DNA of 64,000 bases from Arcobacter porcinus (GTDB taxonomy: Bacteria > Campylobacterota > Campylobacteria > Campylobacterales > Arcobacteraceae). The stretch covers positions 496,001-560,000 of the forward strand of contig NZ_CP036246.2 of NCBI RefSeq assembly GCF_004299785.2, read 5' to 3'. The position numbers and the translations under genes were made by a program. The notes below the pieces were generated by a model. That model saw only the letters and a list, made by a program, of their open reading frames with translations, was not told the origin of the DNA and did no database searches. Positions 1 to 9,072 of the stretch are shown in pieces. Position 1 is the first letter of the stretch. Each line of letters opens with the position of its first letter.

Positions 1-1110
1 GCACAAGAACTTACTTTAACTCAAAAATTAAGCAGTACAACTCTTACAAAAAAATTTACTTTCTATCCAGATGGGCATTATGATTTAGCTGTTAGTGCTA
101 CAAATGATAAACAGTTTTTTATAACAAATGGATATAGACCTGAAGTACTTGTTGATATGTATGCTGTTCATGGATTTATGGCAAAATTAAATGATGATAG
201 TTTAGAAACAATTGAAGATGGAGATATAAAAGTTCAAAAAACTATTACAGGAACAAAGTTTATATCAAACTTTGATAGATATTATGCAACTGTAATCTAT
301 AACTTCAAAAACTCAATGCAAGTTACGCTTATGCCTGATAATGATAAAAACCCACAAGCATTTATTCATGCTGGTTCAAGTATAAACTTTAGCGGATGGA
401 TGGGACCAAAAAATCATAAAGAACTAAAAGCTTTAGATCCAGAGCTTGTAGATGTTATTGATTATGGATGGTTTACATTTATTGCAAAACCTATGTTTAT
501 ATTACTTCAATTTTTACAAGGATATATTGGAAACTGGGGTTGGACTATTGTTATTCTTACAATTTTGATTAAACTTGTTCTTTATCCATTATCATACAAA
601 GGTATGATGAGTATGCAAAAACTTAAAGAACTTGCTCCAAAAATGAAAGAGATTCAAGCAAAGCATAAAGATGATAAACAAAAACAATCTATGGCTATGA
701 TGGAACTTTATAAAAAACATGGTGCAAATCCAATGGGTGGATGTTTACCACTTCTTTTACAAATACCAGTATTCTTTGCTATATATAGAGTATTAATTAA
801 CTCAATTGAGTTAAAAGGTTCTGAATGGATTTTATGGATTGATGACTTAGCATTAAAAGACCCTTTCTTTGTATTACCAATTTTAATGGGACTTACAATG
901 TATATCCAACAAAAAATTACACCAAATACAATGCAAGATGAGATGCAAAAGAAAATTTTCCAATTGTTACCAATAATATTTACATTCTTCTTCTTGTGGT
1001 TCCCAGCAGGATTAACACTTTATTGGTTTGTAAACAACGTATTTACTATTGCTCAACAATATACTATAAATAGAATATTTGAGAAGAAAAAAGCTATAAG
1101 TAAAATCTAA
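1..1110 (+). CDS. yidC: Membrane protein insertase YidC (5'-truncated by window edge)
   Basis: The reading frame is open from base 1, so the start lies outside the window and only the C-terminal ~369 residues are present. YidC inserts and folds inner-membrane proteins, alone or with SecYEG. The visible part has the end of the periplasmic beta-sandwich domain and then the conserved five-helix 60KD_IMP domain, with GNWGWTIVILTILIKLVLYPL as its opening helix, the charged cytoplasmic helical hairpin (QKLKELAPKMKEIQAKHKDD), the GGCLPLLLQIPVFFAIYRVL helix and the final FPAGLTLYWFVNN helix. It is followed 12 bases later by jag, as in the conserved yidC-jag-mnmE cluster, so co-transcription is likely. 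Confidence 0.97.
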   Translation, partial: AQELTLTQKLSSTTLTKKFTFYPDGHYDLAVSATNDKQFFITNGYRPEVLVDMYAVHGFMAKLNDDSLETIEDGDIKVQKTITGTKFISNFDRYYATVIYNFKNSMQVTLMPDNDKNPQAFIHAGSSINFSGWMGPKNHKELKALDPELVDVIDYGWFTFIAKPMFILLQFLQGYIGNWGWTIVILTILIKLVLYPLSYKGMMSMQKLKELAPKMKEIQAKHKDDKQKQSMAMMELYKKHGANPMGGCLPLLLQIPVFFAIYRVLINSIELKGSEWILWIDDLALKDPFFVLPILMGLTMYIQQKITPNTMQDEMQKKIFQLLPIIFTFFFLWFPAGLTLYWFVNNVFTIAQQYTINRIFEKKKAISKI

Positions 1111-1122
1111 AGTAGAATAAAC

Positions 1123-1992
1123 ATGAAAAAGTTTGAGGCAAATAGTTTAGAAGAGGTTTATGATCTAGCTAAGCAGGAGTTTAAATGCTCTATTACTGAG
1201 TTGGTTATTGAAGTTATTCAACAACCAACTAAAGGTTTTTTAGGGATTGGAAAGAAAAAAGCAATTATTTGTGCGTATTGTAAAGAGAGCTCTAATGATG
1301 GTTTGAATAGACAAAGAACTTACAAGACAAAAGATATAAAAATTGAAGATCCAAACGAAAAAATAAAAGAGTCTTATTCAAATAATAAAGAGAATTTTGA
1401 GGAAGAAGATAAAAATAGATATGAATATCATGCTCCAAGTGTAGAGAAAAAAGAGAAGATATTTGATAACTTTTATAATAGTGATAGAGATTTAGAAATT
1501 TCAAGAATTATTATAAAAAAGAGCAAAGAAGAGATTGTAAATGAGATAAAAGATGGTGTTGAACTTCTTTTTGCAAAAACTTGTTTTAAAATAGATGAGA
1601 TAAAAGTTGGATTTTATGATGAAGAGACAATTTTTATAGAATTTTATGGAGAAGATTCGGCTTTATTAATTGGTAAAGAAGGATATAGATACAAAGCTTT
1701 ATCATATATTTTATTTAATTGGATAAATGAGAAATATGGTCTAATGTTAAGATTAGAGGTTGCTGAGTTTTTAAAAAATCAAGAAGCGGCTATCTATTTA
1801 TATTTAGAACCAATTATTGAATTAATAAAAGAGAAAGGTAGTTTCAAAACTAAACCTCTTGATGGAATTTTAGTTCATATTGCTCTTAAAAAGCTAAGAG
1901 AAGAGTTCCCTTTAAAATATGTTGCAGTAAAAACAAATATAAAAGGTGAAAAATATGTTCTTGTAAATGAATACAAGAGTAAAGAGGATTAA
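1123..1992 (+). CDS. jag: Jag / KhpB-type RNA-binding protein (Jag_N, KH, R3H)
   Basis: This 289-residue protein belongs to the SpoIIIJ-associated Jag/KhpB family of RNA-binding proteins encoded next to yidC. Residues ~1-50 are the Jag_N domain, including the signature KGFLGIGKKKA. A long, charged, low-complexity linker (~55-130) follows. The KH-type domain is at ~140-210, with LIGKEGYRYKALSYI as its GxxG-containing loop. The C-terminal ~70 residues match the R3H position, but the classic R-x3-H pair is not clearly present. The gene starts 12 bases after yidC and ends 2 bases before the mnmE start. Its role in RNA regulation is known from the family, not from this sequence. Confidence 0.88.
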   Translation: MKKFEANSLEEVYDLAKQEFKCSITELVIEVIQQPTKGFLGIGKKKAIICAYCKESSNDGLNRQRTYKTKDIKIEDPNEKIKESYSNNKENFEEEDKNRYEYHAPSVEKKEKIFDNFYNSDRDLEISRIIIKKSKEEIVNEIKDGVELLFAKTCFKIDEIKVGFYDEETIFIEFYGEDSALLIGKEGYRYKALSYILFNWINEKYGLMLRLEVAEFLKNQEAAIYLYLEPIIELIKEKGSFKTKPLDGILVHIALKKLREEFPLKYVAVKTNIKGEKYVLVNEYKSKED

Positions 1993-1994
1993 AA

Positions 1995-3338
1995 TTGTAT
2001 TTAGATGATACAATTGTAGCTATTGCTACACCTTTAGGAGTTGGTTCTATTAGTATTATTAGAGTTTCTGGTAAAGAAGCTTTAGCTATTGCACAAAGAA
2101 TCTCTAATAAAGATAAAATAACTCCAAGATATGCTACTTTATCATATCTCTATGATGAAAAAAACAATCCAATAGATGAAGCCATTATTATATATTTCCC
2201 AAATCCAAACTCTTTTACTGGAGAAGATGTTGTAGAGTTTCAGCTTCACGGTGGAGTGGCTATAACAGATATTATATTTAATCTAGCATTATTGTATGGA
2301 GCTAGAGTTGCAAATGCAGGAGAGTTTTCAAAAAGAGCTTTTCTAAATGGGAAAATTGATTTAAGTAAAGCAGAAGCTATCTCAAAAATAATTGAAGCAA
2401 AGAGTCAAAATGCTGTGAAACTTCTTGCTAGACAGCTAAAAGGTGAGCTTAAAGAGTTTGTTGAAGAGATTAGAGAAGATTTACTTTTTATGCTTGCATA
2501 TACAGAAGTTTCAATTGATTATGCAGAAGAAGATTTACCCACAGATATTTTTGAGAAAATTGAAGAAAAAATATCAAAGATTGTAATAAAACTTGAAAAT
2601 AGTTTAAGTGCTAGTAAAAGAAGAGAAGGGCTTATTGAAGGTTTTAAAATAGCAATTATTGGTAAGCCAAATGTTGGAAAATCTAGTCTTTTAAATAAAC
2701 TTTTAAACTATGATAGAGCAATTATTTCAAATATAGCTGGAACAACAAGAGATACAATTGAAGAGAGTATAAAAATAGGCTCACATATTATAAAGATTGT
2801 AGATACAGCTGGAATAAGAGAAGAAACAGATGATTTTATTGAGAAAATTGGTATAGAAAAATCAATAAAAAGTATAGAAGATGCAAATATTGTTTTGGCT
2901 CTATTTGATAATAGTGAAAAACAGAGTAAAGAGGATTTAAAAATACTTGAGATTTTAGAAAAAAACAAAGATAAAAAGATAATAAAAATTTTAAATAAAT
3001 CTGATTTAGAAAATAGATTTTCTAAAGAGCTTTTAAAAGATTTTATCTCTTTAAGTGCTCAAAATAATATAGATGAATTAAGTCAAAAATTAGAAAATAT
3101 TTTAAATGAATCTATTGGAGAAGATGAGCTAACTTTGGTATCAAAAAGACAGATAAAAAGTGTTGAAAATACATTAGAAAATATAAATTTGGCTAAAAAT
3201 CCACTTCATAGTGGAGAATTAGAGTTTTTTGCTCATTATATAAATGAAGCTCTACTTGAAATATCAAATATAACAAGACCATATGACAATGATCAAATGC
3301 TAGATGTAATGTTTGGTGAATTTTGTTTAGGAAAATAG
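1995..3338 (+). CDS. mnmE: tRNA modification GTPase MnmE
   Basis: MnmE works with MnmG to place (carboxymethyl)aminomethyl groups on wobble U34 of some tRNAs. The 447-residue length is normal. The N-terminal tetrahydrofolate-binding domain covers ~1-118. The helical domain is interrupted by a G domain with the G1 loop GKPNVGKSS at 223-231, a TTRDT switch near 250-254 and DTAG at 270-273. The C-terminus FGEFCLGK carries the catalytic Cys of the C-(I/L/V)-G-K motif. The start is TTG, two bases after the jag stop, implying translational coupling. This gene family is expected here. Confidence 0.96.
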   Translation: MYLDDTIVAIATPLGVGSISIIRVSGKEALAIAQRISNKDKITPRYATLSYLYDEKNNPIDEAIIIYFPNPNSFTGEDVVEFQLHGGVAITDIIFNLALLYGARVANAGEFSKRAFLNGKIDLSKAEAISKIIEAKSQNAVKLLARQLKGELKEFVEEIREDLLFMLAYTEVSIDYAEEDLPTDIFEKIEEKISKIVIKLENSLSASKRREGLIEGFKIAIIGKPNVGKSSLLNKLLNYDRAIISNIAGTTRDTIEESIKIGSHIIKIVDTAGIREETDDFIEKIGIEKSIKSIEDANIVLALFDNSEKQSKEDLKILEILEKNKDKKIIKILNKSDLENRFSKELLKDFISLSAQNNIDELSQKLENILNESIGEDELTLVSKRQIKSVENTLENINLAKNPLHSGELEFFAHYINEALLEISNITRPYDNDQMLDVMFGEFCLGK

Positions 3339-3339
3339 A

Positions 3340-3825
3340 CTAAATATCACCAAGTTTTATATATTTTACAAGTTTTGCATTTGATTTATCAATATCAATC
3401 CATGAATCACAATCAAAATTTATCTCTAAAATAGCTCCACTTTCAACTCTCTCTTTAAAACCTAAAAGAGTTACTGCAAGTGCAGTTAATGATGGATTGT
3501 GTCCAATTATAAGAAGATTATCAACACTATCATAGGTATATGTAATAGTTTCAATTAACTCATTTACAAAAGCCATATATAATACTTCATTTAGCATTAT
3601 AGTTTTTTTATAATTTAAATTTTCTGCAAAAATATCAGCAGTTTTCCTTGTTCTAACAGCAGGGCTTGAAACAATTAAATCTATATTAGGATTTAATGAA
3701 GAGAAGTAATTAGCCATTTTAATAGTCTCTTCTAAGCCTTTTTGACTTAAAGCAGTATCGTAGTCATAATCTTGAGGATTTTCATCATTTGTAGTTGAAT
3801 GAACTGTTATAAATAGTTTTTTCAT
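3340..3825 (-). CDS. Histidine phosphatase (SixA-like) family protein with altered RHG motif
   Basis: This 161-residue protein has the length and order of SixA-like histidine phosphatases. It has the second conserved element IIGHNPSLTAL (~107-117) and TALSQKGLEE near residue 24, equivalent to LT..G..... . The catalytic N-terminal motif normally reads (V/M)RHAKS, but here it reads ITVHSTTND: His9 is kept while the preceding Arg is replaced by Val. In the family that Arg binds the phosphate, so activity may be reduced, changed or lost. The gene is convergent with mnmE, with one base between the stop codons. Family membership is fairly secure; the substrate is unknown. Confidence 0.7.
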   Translation of the reverse strand: MKKLFITVHSTTNDENPQDYDYDTALSQKGLEETIKMANYFSSLNPNIDLIVSSPAVRTRKTADIFAENLNYKKTIMLNEVLYMAFVNELIETITYTYDSVDNLLIIGHNPSLTALAVTLLGFKERVESGAILEINFDCDSWIDIDKSNAKLVKYIKLGDI

Positions 3826-3907
3826 ATCTTAAGCTTCTCTTAAATAATATAATTTTTTAAATCATATCTATCTTTTCATTAATTAATAATGAAAAAACAT
3901 ATAAGAG

Positions 3908-3982
3908 CTAATTTTTATATGCTATAACTCTATTTTTACCATCTTTTTTATATAAAGAACTATTAATAAACTTTTGATAAAA
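3908..3982 (-). pseudogene. Possible 3' remnant of a GGDEF (diguanylate cyclase) gene
   Basis: On the minus strand a short open frame ends in TAG at 3908-3910 and encodes LYKKDGKNRVIAYKN just before the stop. This matches the usual end of GGDEF domains (ALYxAKxxGRNRVxxY), except that about three residues are missing between LY and KKDG. No upstream GGDEF motif remains: the frame is closed by TGA at 3983-3985, inside the htpX promoter region. I read it as the fossil end of a deleted cyclase gene. The run KKDGKNRV is the main support; chance cannot be excluded. Confidence 0.4.
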
Positions 3983-3998
3983 TCACTAAAAAATTAGG
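3972..3998 (+). promoter_or_regulatory. Predicted htpX promoter -10 and ribosome binding site
   Basis: TTTTGATAAAATC contains a sigma70-like -10 (TAAAAT at 3978-3983). A Shine-Dalgarno-like TAGGAG lies just upstream of the ATG at 4006. The predicted transcript start is about 3990. Campylobacterota promoters typically have a clear -10 and a weak -35, as here. Confidence 0.5.
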
Positions 3999-4005
3999 AG
4001 ATGAA

Positions 4006-4851
4006 ATGGAACAGATAAAAACAGTCTTTTTTCTTACACTTCTTACAGTTCTTTTTGTATTTATTGGATTTAGTTTTGGTGGAACAAATGGAATGCTAAT
4101 AGCATTTTTTATAGCTTTAGCAATGAATTTTTATGCTTATTATTTTTCAGATAAACATGTATTAAAAAGATTTAATGCAATAGAAATTGAAGATACAAGG
4201 CATCCTGTATATAAAATTACTAAGAAACTTGTTCAAAAAGCAAATCTTCCTATGCCAAAAGTTTATATAATAGAAGATAATATCCCAAATGCTTTTGCAA
4301 CGGGAAGAAATTATGAGAATTCTGCAATTGCAGTAACTATTGGGCTTTATGATTTATTGAATGAAGATGAGCTAGAAGGTGTAATTGCTCATGAATTATC
4401 TCATATAAAGCATCATGATATATTAATAGGAACTATTGCAGCAGTTTTTGCAGGTGCAATAGCTATGATTGCAAATATGATGCAGTTTAGTTCTATGACA
4501 GGAAATAATAGACAAAATCAAAATCCAATTATTATGATAATTATGGCTATTTTATTACCTCTTGCTGCTTCTATTATACAAATGAGTGTAAGTAGAAGTA
4601 GAGAATTTATGGCAGATGAAGGAGCTGCAAGGATGACAAGAAATCCAAGTGGACTTCAAAATGCATTAAAAAAGCTAGAAAACTATGCTTCAAGAGGAGT
4701 AGTTTTAAATAATGCAAATGAGGAAACAGCTCATATGTTTATTGTAAATCCATTTAGTGGAGTTAAATCAAGCTTTGGAAACCTTTTTAGAACACATCCA
4801 AGAACAGCTGATAGAATAGCTAGACTTGAAGCATTAAAAAGAGAAATTTAA
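4006..4851 (+). CDS. htpX: Membrane zinc metalloprotease HtpX
   Basis: HtpX is an inner-membrane M48 protease that removes misfolded membrane proteins. Two N-terminal transmembrane helices are seen (~6-25 and ~30-46). The zinc motif HELSH lies at 129-133 ([11 protein letters not shown]). Two further hydrophobic segments (~142-160 and ~174-194) follow, then [10 protein letters not shown] with the third zinc ligand Glu200. [11 protein letters not shown] near the C-terminus is typical of the family. Length (281 residues) is normal. It has its own predicted promoter and convergent neighbours, so it is probably monocistronic. Confidence 0.96.
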   Translation: MEQIKTVFFLTLLTVLFVFIGFSFGGTNGMLIAFFIALAMNFYAYYFSDKHVLKRFNAIEIEDTRHPVYKITKKLVQKANLPMPKVYIIEDNIPNAFATGRNYENSAIAVTIGLYDLLNEDELEGVIAHELSHIKHHDILIGTIAAVFAGAIAMIANMMQFSSMTGNNRQNQNPIIMIIMAILLPLAASIIQMSVSRSREFMADEGAARMTRNPSGLQNALKKLENYASRGVVLNNANEETAHMFIVNPFSGVKSSFGNLFRTHPRTADRIARLEALKREI

Positions 4852-4855
4852 AATC

Positions 4856-5926
4856 TTAGCTTAATGCCCACTCAAAGAATGAAAATATCTCTATTTTTAT
4901 AGAGCTATTTTTTATTTTTCCACTATTTGAGATAGTTAAAATTTCAAGCTCTTTTATATTAAGTTCTTGACAAGTTTTAATCACTTTTTTCATGAGGTTT
5001 TGAGTTGTAGCTTCATTGAAAAAAGGAATAACTAAAATAGCAGTTGATATTTCAGGAATATAAAAATCAATAAAATCAAGGTAATAGATAGTTTTGAATC
5101 TATCATTTAATTCTAGAAAAATCATATTTGAAAACTCTTGTTTAAATCTTTTTTGAAAAGAGAAAGAGCTTTGTAAAGCATGATTATAAGAGTATATTTT
5201 TTTTGAAGAGTTCTTTTGATTATATTTTTCTACAAAAAAGAATATATTTTTTTCTTCAAAATTTTTGCAAAGTTCATAAAATCTATCTTTAGATATTTTT
5301 ATTTTTGATTTTAAACTATTAAATAGTTGAAATATTGATTTTTTTTCATCGATATTTTCTAAAAGAAGCTTAAAAGCCATAAATTCTGTATTATCTCTTA
5401 ACTCTTGTTTTATAATCTCCTGAACTCTTTGAACTCTTTTATTCTCTTCTAAAAAGATTGTTTCTGCAAAGTTCCCAAATTTTAGAAAACTATTAAAACT
5501 AGAAGTTATATTTAATTGTTTATTATCAAAAAGCAAATACTCTTCAAAATCTAAACTTCCTAAATAAATTTTTGAAAATCCTTCAATGTCAATATCTTTA
5601 TGAGATGAAATTACAATGTTTTCACATTTTAATGGAGAGTATTTATAAGGAAAATTATCTAAAACCAAAGTAGATATGCTTTTTTTATCTATAAACTCTT
5701 GTAAAAGTGTTAATTCCTCTTCAATATTTATATTTCTAAGATCAGAAAAATCAATATATAAAACCTCTTTTTTATCAAAATTTGATATAAAATCCATAAT
5801 AAGATAGCTTTTTCCTACTTTATATGCACCTATTATTAAGGTCTTTTTATTTTCAATTTTCTTTTTTCTTTCTAGAAAATTTATTTTCGCAAAATTTTGC
5901 TCATAGTTTTCACTTAGAAGCTTCAT
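4856..5926 (-). CDS. P-loop ATP-binding protein of unknown function
   Basis: This 356-residue protein has a Walker A-like loop GAYKVGKS (~33-40) and a Walker B-like strand STLVLDNF (~85-92). The layout recalls AAA-type ATPases of the archaeal-ATPase/DUF234 kind: an N-terminal NTPase, a middle helical or winged-helix region (~165-245) and a C-terminal nuclease-like fold. I do not recognise a specific function. The start at 5926 directly abuts the pdxA stop codon, so it is the last gene of the long minus-strand operon. No partner gene in the window points to a role. Confidence 0.6.
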   Translation of the reverse strand: MKLLSENYEQNFAKINFLERKKKIENKKTLIIGAYKVGKSYLIMDFISNFDKKEVLYIDFSDLRNINIEEELTLLQEFIDKKSISTLVLDNFPYKYSPLKCENIVISSHKDIDIEGFSKIYLGSLDFEEYLLFDNKQLNITSSFNSFLKFGNFAETIFLEENKRVQRVQEIIKQELRDNTEFMAFKLLLENIDEKKSIFQLFNSLKSKIKISKDRFYELCKNFEEKNIFFFVEKYNQKNSSKKIYSYNHALQSSFSFQKRFKQEFSNMIFLELNDRFKTIYYLDFIDFYIPEISTAILVIPFFNEATTQNLMKKVIKTCQELNIKELEILTISNSGKIKNSSIKIEIFSFFEWALS

Positions 5927-6856
5927 CTATTTTTTACTCAGATTAATTGCTTCTTTTATTGCATTTATATAACTTGTGTTATTTGGATTTTTATTTTTAT
6001 AAGCTATATCAAAAGCAGTTCCGTGATCAACACTTGTTCTAATTATTGAAAGATTTAAACTTACATTTATACTTTCATCAAAGTATAAAGCTTTTAATGG
6101 AATTAAACCTTGATCATGATACATAGCTATAAAATATTTATAGTTTTTCCTTGAATTAGGACTAAAAGCAGTATCAGGAACTAAAGGATTAGAAAAAATA
6201 TCTTTTTCTAAAATAGAGTTTGCTTTTTTTATAGCTTTTATTATCTTTTTCTCATCATCACCTAAAACTCCACCATCTCCAGCATGTGGATTTAGAGCTA
6301 AAACAGCAACCTTTGAAGCATTTGTGCAAGAGTAAAAATCTAAGAAAAATTTTGTAAGTTTTTTTGTATTTATATTTTTTACGATATCGTTTAGTGCAAT
6401 ATGCTCAGTAAACAAAGCAACATACATTTTAGAGCAACCAAGCATCATAATTGCATCTTTTTTGAATATATCTCTTAAAACTTCTGTATGACCTTTGTAA
6501 GATATCTTGGCTTTACTCCAAGATTCTTTATTTATAGGAAGTGTACAAATAGCATCTACTTCTTTGTTTTTTGCTAGATTTATAGCATCAATAAATGAGT
6601 TAAATGAGTATAAACCTGCATTTTTTGAAACTTGTGAAGGAGTTATTTTAAAAATTCCTTTAGTTCCAAAAGTATAAAAGTCTTTTGGAACTTTTATTTT
6701 TAGAAGCTTAGAAGCTTTTTCTAGTAACTCTTTATTTATACAATAGATTGGAGAACAAAGTTTTTTAATCTCATTATGTGAATTTAGAGCTATTTCTAAT
6801 CCAATTCCATTTAAATCGCCAATACTAATAGCAATTTTAGGAAGATTTTTACTCAT
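5927..6856 (-). CDS. pdxA: 4-hydroxythreonine-4-phosphate dehydrogenase PdxA
   Basis: PdxA oxidises 4-phosphohydroxy-L-threonine in the DXP-dependent pyridoxal phosphate pathway; its product is condensed by PdxJ, encoded just upstream. Visible signatures are the N-terminal ISIGDLNGIGLEI, the metal-binding KGHTEVLRD, LNPHAGDGGVLGDDE and YHDQGLIPLKAL, and DHGTAFDIA near the end. Length (309 residues) is typical. The pdxA start overlaps the pdxJ end by eight bases, which supports translational coupling. Confidence 0.95.
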   Translation of the reverse strand: MSKNLPKIAISIGDLNGIGLEIALNSHNEIKKLCSPIYCINKELLEKASKLLKIKVPKDFYTFGTKGIFKITPSQVSKNAGLYSFNSFIDAINLAKNKEVDAICTLPINKESWSKAKISYKGHTEVLRDIFKKDAIMMLGCSKMYVALFTEHIALNDIVKNINTKKLTKFFLDFYSCTNASKVAVLALNPHAGDGGVLGDDEKKIIKAIKKANSILEKDIFSNPLVPDTAFSPNSRKNYKYFIAMYHDQGLIPLKALYFDESINVSLNLSIIRTSVDHGTAFDIAYKNKNPNNTSYINAIKEAINLSKK

Positions 6857-7631
6857 TTATTAAACTTTTTATCTCTTTTATCGCACTTTCTAAACCTGTA
6901 AAAACAGATCTTGCAATAATACTTTGCCCAATATTTAACTCTATAATATCTTTAATTTCACAGATATTTTTAACATTTTGATAGTTTAATCCATGACCAG
7001 CTGCAACTTTTATACCTAAATTTGAAGCAAAATTTGAAGATGCTTTTATATCTTCTAAACTTTTGTCAAGCATAGATTTTAGCTCTTCTTTACTAAGTTC
7101 AAGCTCTTTTATTGAGTGTTGAGTATTTCTAAGATTTGAGTAAAGCATTGCATAAATATTTGCATAAGTCCCTGTATGAAGCTCCACAAAATCTGTTTCT
7201 AACATATTTGATAACTCTATTGCTTTATGTGTTGGATCAATAAAAAGTGAGACTTCTATATCGTGTTCTTTTAGTTTTTCTATTGTTTTATTGATTTTAT
7301 CAAAGTGATTTTCTAAATCAAGTCCACCTTCTGTTGTAACTTCATCTCTATTTTCTGGAACTAATGTAACTCTAAAAGGTTTTAAAGAACAAACAATATC
7401 AATAATATCTTCATTTATTGAGCATTCAAGGTTAACAGGAAGTGCAGATTGATCTATTATGGCTTTTGCATCAAGATCATGAATATGTCTTCTATCTTCT
7501 CTTAAATGAATAGTAATTTGATCAGCACCTGCAAGTTTGCAAATACTTACAGCATCAAGTGGATTTGGATCATTTATTTTTCTAGCTTCTCTTAAAGTTG
7601 CTATGTGATCAATATTTACACCAAGTAGCAT
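6849..7631 (-). CDS. pdxJ: Pyridoxine 5'-phosphate synthase PdxJ
   Basis: PdxJ joins 1-deoxyxylulose-5-phosphate with 3-amino-2-oxopropyl phosphate to make pyridoxine phosphate. The N-terminus LGVNIDHIATLREAR, the ITIHLREDRRHI strand and AGHGLNYQNV are hallmark TIM-barrel segments. The 260-residue length is slightly long but normal for Campylobacterota. It overlaps pdxA and follows trpE by about 20 bases in the same operon; AAAGGAGAAAG precedes the ATG. Confidence 0.96.
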   Translation of the reverse strand: MLLGVNIDHIATLREARKINDPNPLDAVSICKLAGADQITIHLREDRRHIHDLDAKAIIDQSALPVNLECSINEDIIDIVCSLKPFRVTLVPENRDEVTTEGGLDLENHFDKINKTIEKLKEHDIEVSLFIDPTHKAIELSNMLETDFVELHTGTYANIYAMLYSNLRNTQHSIKELELSKEELKSMLDKSLEDIKASSNFASNLGIKVAAGHGLNYQNVKNICEIKDIIELNIGQSIIARSVFTGLESAIKEIKSLINE

Positions 7632-7651
7632 ATTCTTTCTCCTTTAAATTC

Positions 7652-9064
7652 TTAAGATAAATCTTTTAATGTTGCAATATTTGCTGCAAGTTTATTTTGA
7701 ACTTCTAAATATTCATCATCATTATTTGAATCAGCAACAATTCCAGCTCCTGCTTGGAAAATAATTTTATCTTTTGTGATAAATGAAGTTCTAATAGTAA
7801 TTGCACTATCCATATTTCCATCGAAACCAAAATATGCAACACTTCCTGAGTAGAAGTTTCTTTTTACTCCTTCAAACTCAGCAATTAACTCCATAGCTCT
7901 TATTTTTGGAGCTCCCGTCATTGTTCCAGCTGTAAATACAGCCATAAAAAGATCAAACATATCATATTTTTCATCTAAAATTGCTTCTACATCGCTTACA
8001 ATGTGCATAACATGAGAGTATCTTTCTATTCTCATAAGATCACTAACTTTTACAGTTCCAGCCCTAGCAACTCTTCCCACATCATTTCTTCCTAAATCTA
8101 CAAGCATAAGATGTTCAGCTCTCTCTTTTTTATCATTGATTAGCTCATTTTCCATCTCTAAATCTTTTTCTAAATTTGCTCCTCTTTTTCTTGTTCCTGC
8201 AATTGGTCTTAAAAGAAGATGACCATCAACAAGTCTTACCATAACTTCAGGGCTACTTCCAGCAATAGAAAAATCTTCAAATTCTAGTAAATAAAGATAA
8301 GGGCTAGGATTTTTACTTCTTAATGCTCTATAAAAACTAAGATGATCTACAATAGCTTTTTGAGTAAATCTATTTGACATTAAAAGTTGAAACACATCTC
8401 CACTTAATATCTTCTCTTTGGCTTTTTCTATCATAGAAAAAAACTCATCTTTTGAGAATTGAAATTTACCTTCATCTATTATTTCTGCTTTTTTTAAAGG
8501 AGTATAAATATATGGTTTTAAAAGCTCTTTTTCAATATTTTCTATCTCATTTTTTAAAGAGTACATAGAAGTTAGAATTGTAAGCTTAGAAGTTTTATGA
8601 GAAAATGCTAGTATGATTTTTGGTCTAATTAGATCAAAATCAGGAATATTTAACTCATCTTTCAAAGAGTTCATAGATGCTTTTAGTTTTTTTTCAAACT
8701 CTTTTGATATATCATAGCCAACATTTCCAATAAAACCATCAATTAGACTAATTCCTAACTCTTTTGCTTTATCTTTGTAAATTTGTTTATCAAAATTTTT
8801 ATAATATTTTTTTAAAAATAATAAAGGATTATTATCTACTTTATTTGTTTCTCCATTTTCATCTTTAAAAAAGCATTCATTGTCTTTGTACCAAATTCTC
8901 TCTCTAGCACCAATAATTATATAAGAAAAATTTCCATCATTTTTTGAACTTATTGTGCTCTCAAACAAAAGACTAAGCTCTTTTGGATAAAGAGCTTTCG
9001 TTTTTTCATAAATTGAAACGGGAGTGAATTGATCTAAAAAAAGAGTTTTACTAAAAAAATTCAT
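7652..9064 (-). CDS. trpE: Anthranilate synthase component I (TrpE)
   Basis: A chorismate-binding enzyme of 470 residues. The catalytic half has SSPEVMVRL, the [10 protein letters not shown] loop, a [18 protein letters not shown] segment, [16 protein letters not shown] and [18 protein letters not shown]. The N-terminal half contains LFESTIS, resembling the LLES region that binds feedback tryptophan in TrpE. PabB or another chorismate enzyme is the main alternative; RPIAGTR and the length favour TrpE. No glutamine amidotransferase subunit (TrpG) is next to it, so the partner must be encoded elsewhere. It sits between the SPOR gene and pdxJ in one operon. Confidence 0.85.
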   Translation of the reverse strand: MNFFSKTLFLDQFTPVSIYEKTKALYPKELSLLFESTISSKNDGNFSYIIIGARERIWYKDNECFFKDENGETNKVDNNPLLFLKKYYKNFDKQIYKDKAKELGISLIDGFIGNVGYDISKEFEKKLKASMNSLKDELNIPDFDLIRPKIILAFSHKTSKLTILTSMYSLKNEIENIEKELLKPYIYTPLKKAEIIDEGKFQFSKDEFFSMIEKAKEKILSGDVFQLLMSNRFTQKAIVDHLSFYRALRSKNPSPYLYLLEFEDFSIAGSSPEVMVRLVDGHLLLRPIAGTRKRGANLEKDLEMENELINDKKERAEHLMLVDLGRNDVGRVARAGTVKVSDLMRIERYSHVMHIVSDVEAILDEKYDMFDLFMAVFTAGTMTGAPKIRAMELIAEFEGVKRNFYSGSVAYFGFDGNMDSAITIRTSFITKDKIIFQAGAGIVADSNNDDEYLEVQNKLAANIATLKDLS

Positions 9065-9072
9065 AGAAATAC

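Noticed and set aside
1292-1504. Antisense open frames such as the one inside jag
   Set aside because: They lie opposite well-supported genes, have biased low-complexity composition and no ribosome sites, so they are shadows of real coding sequence.
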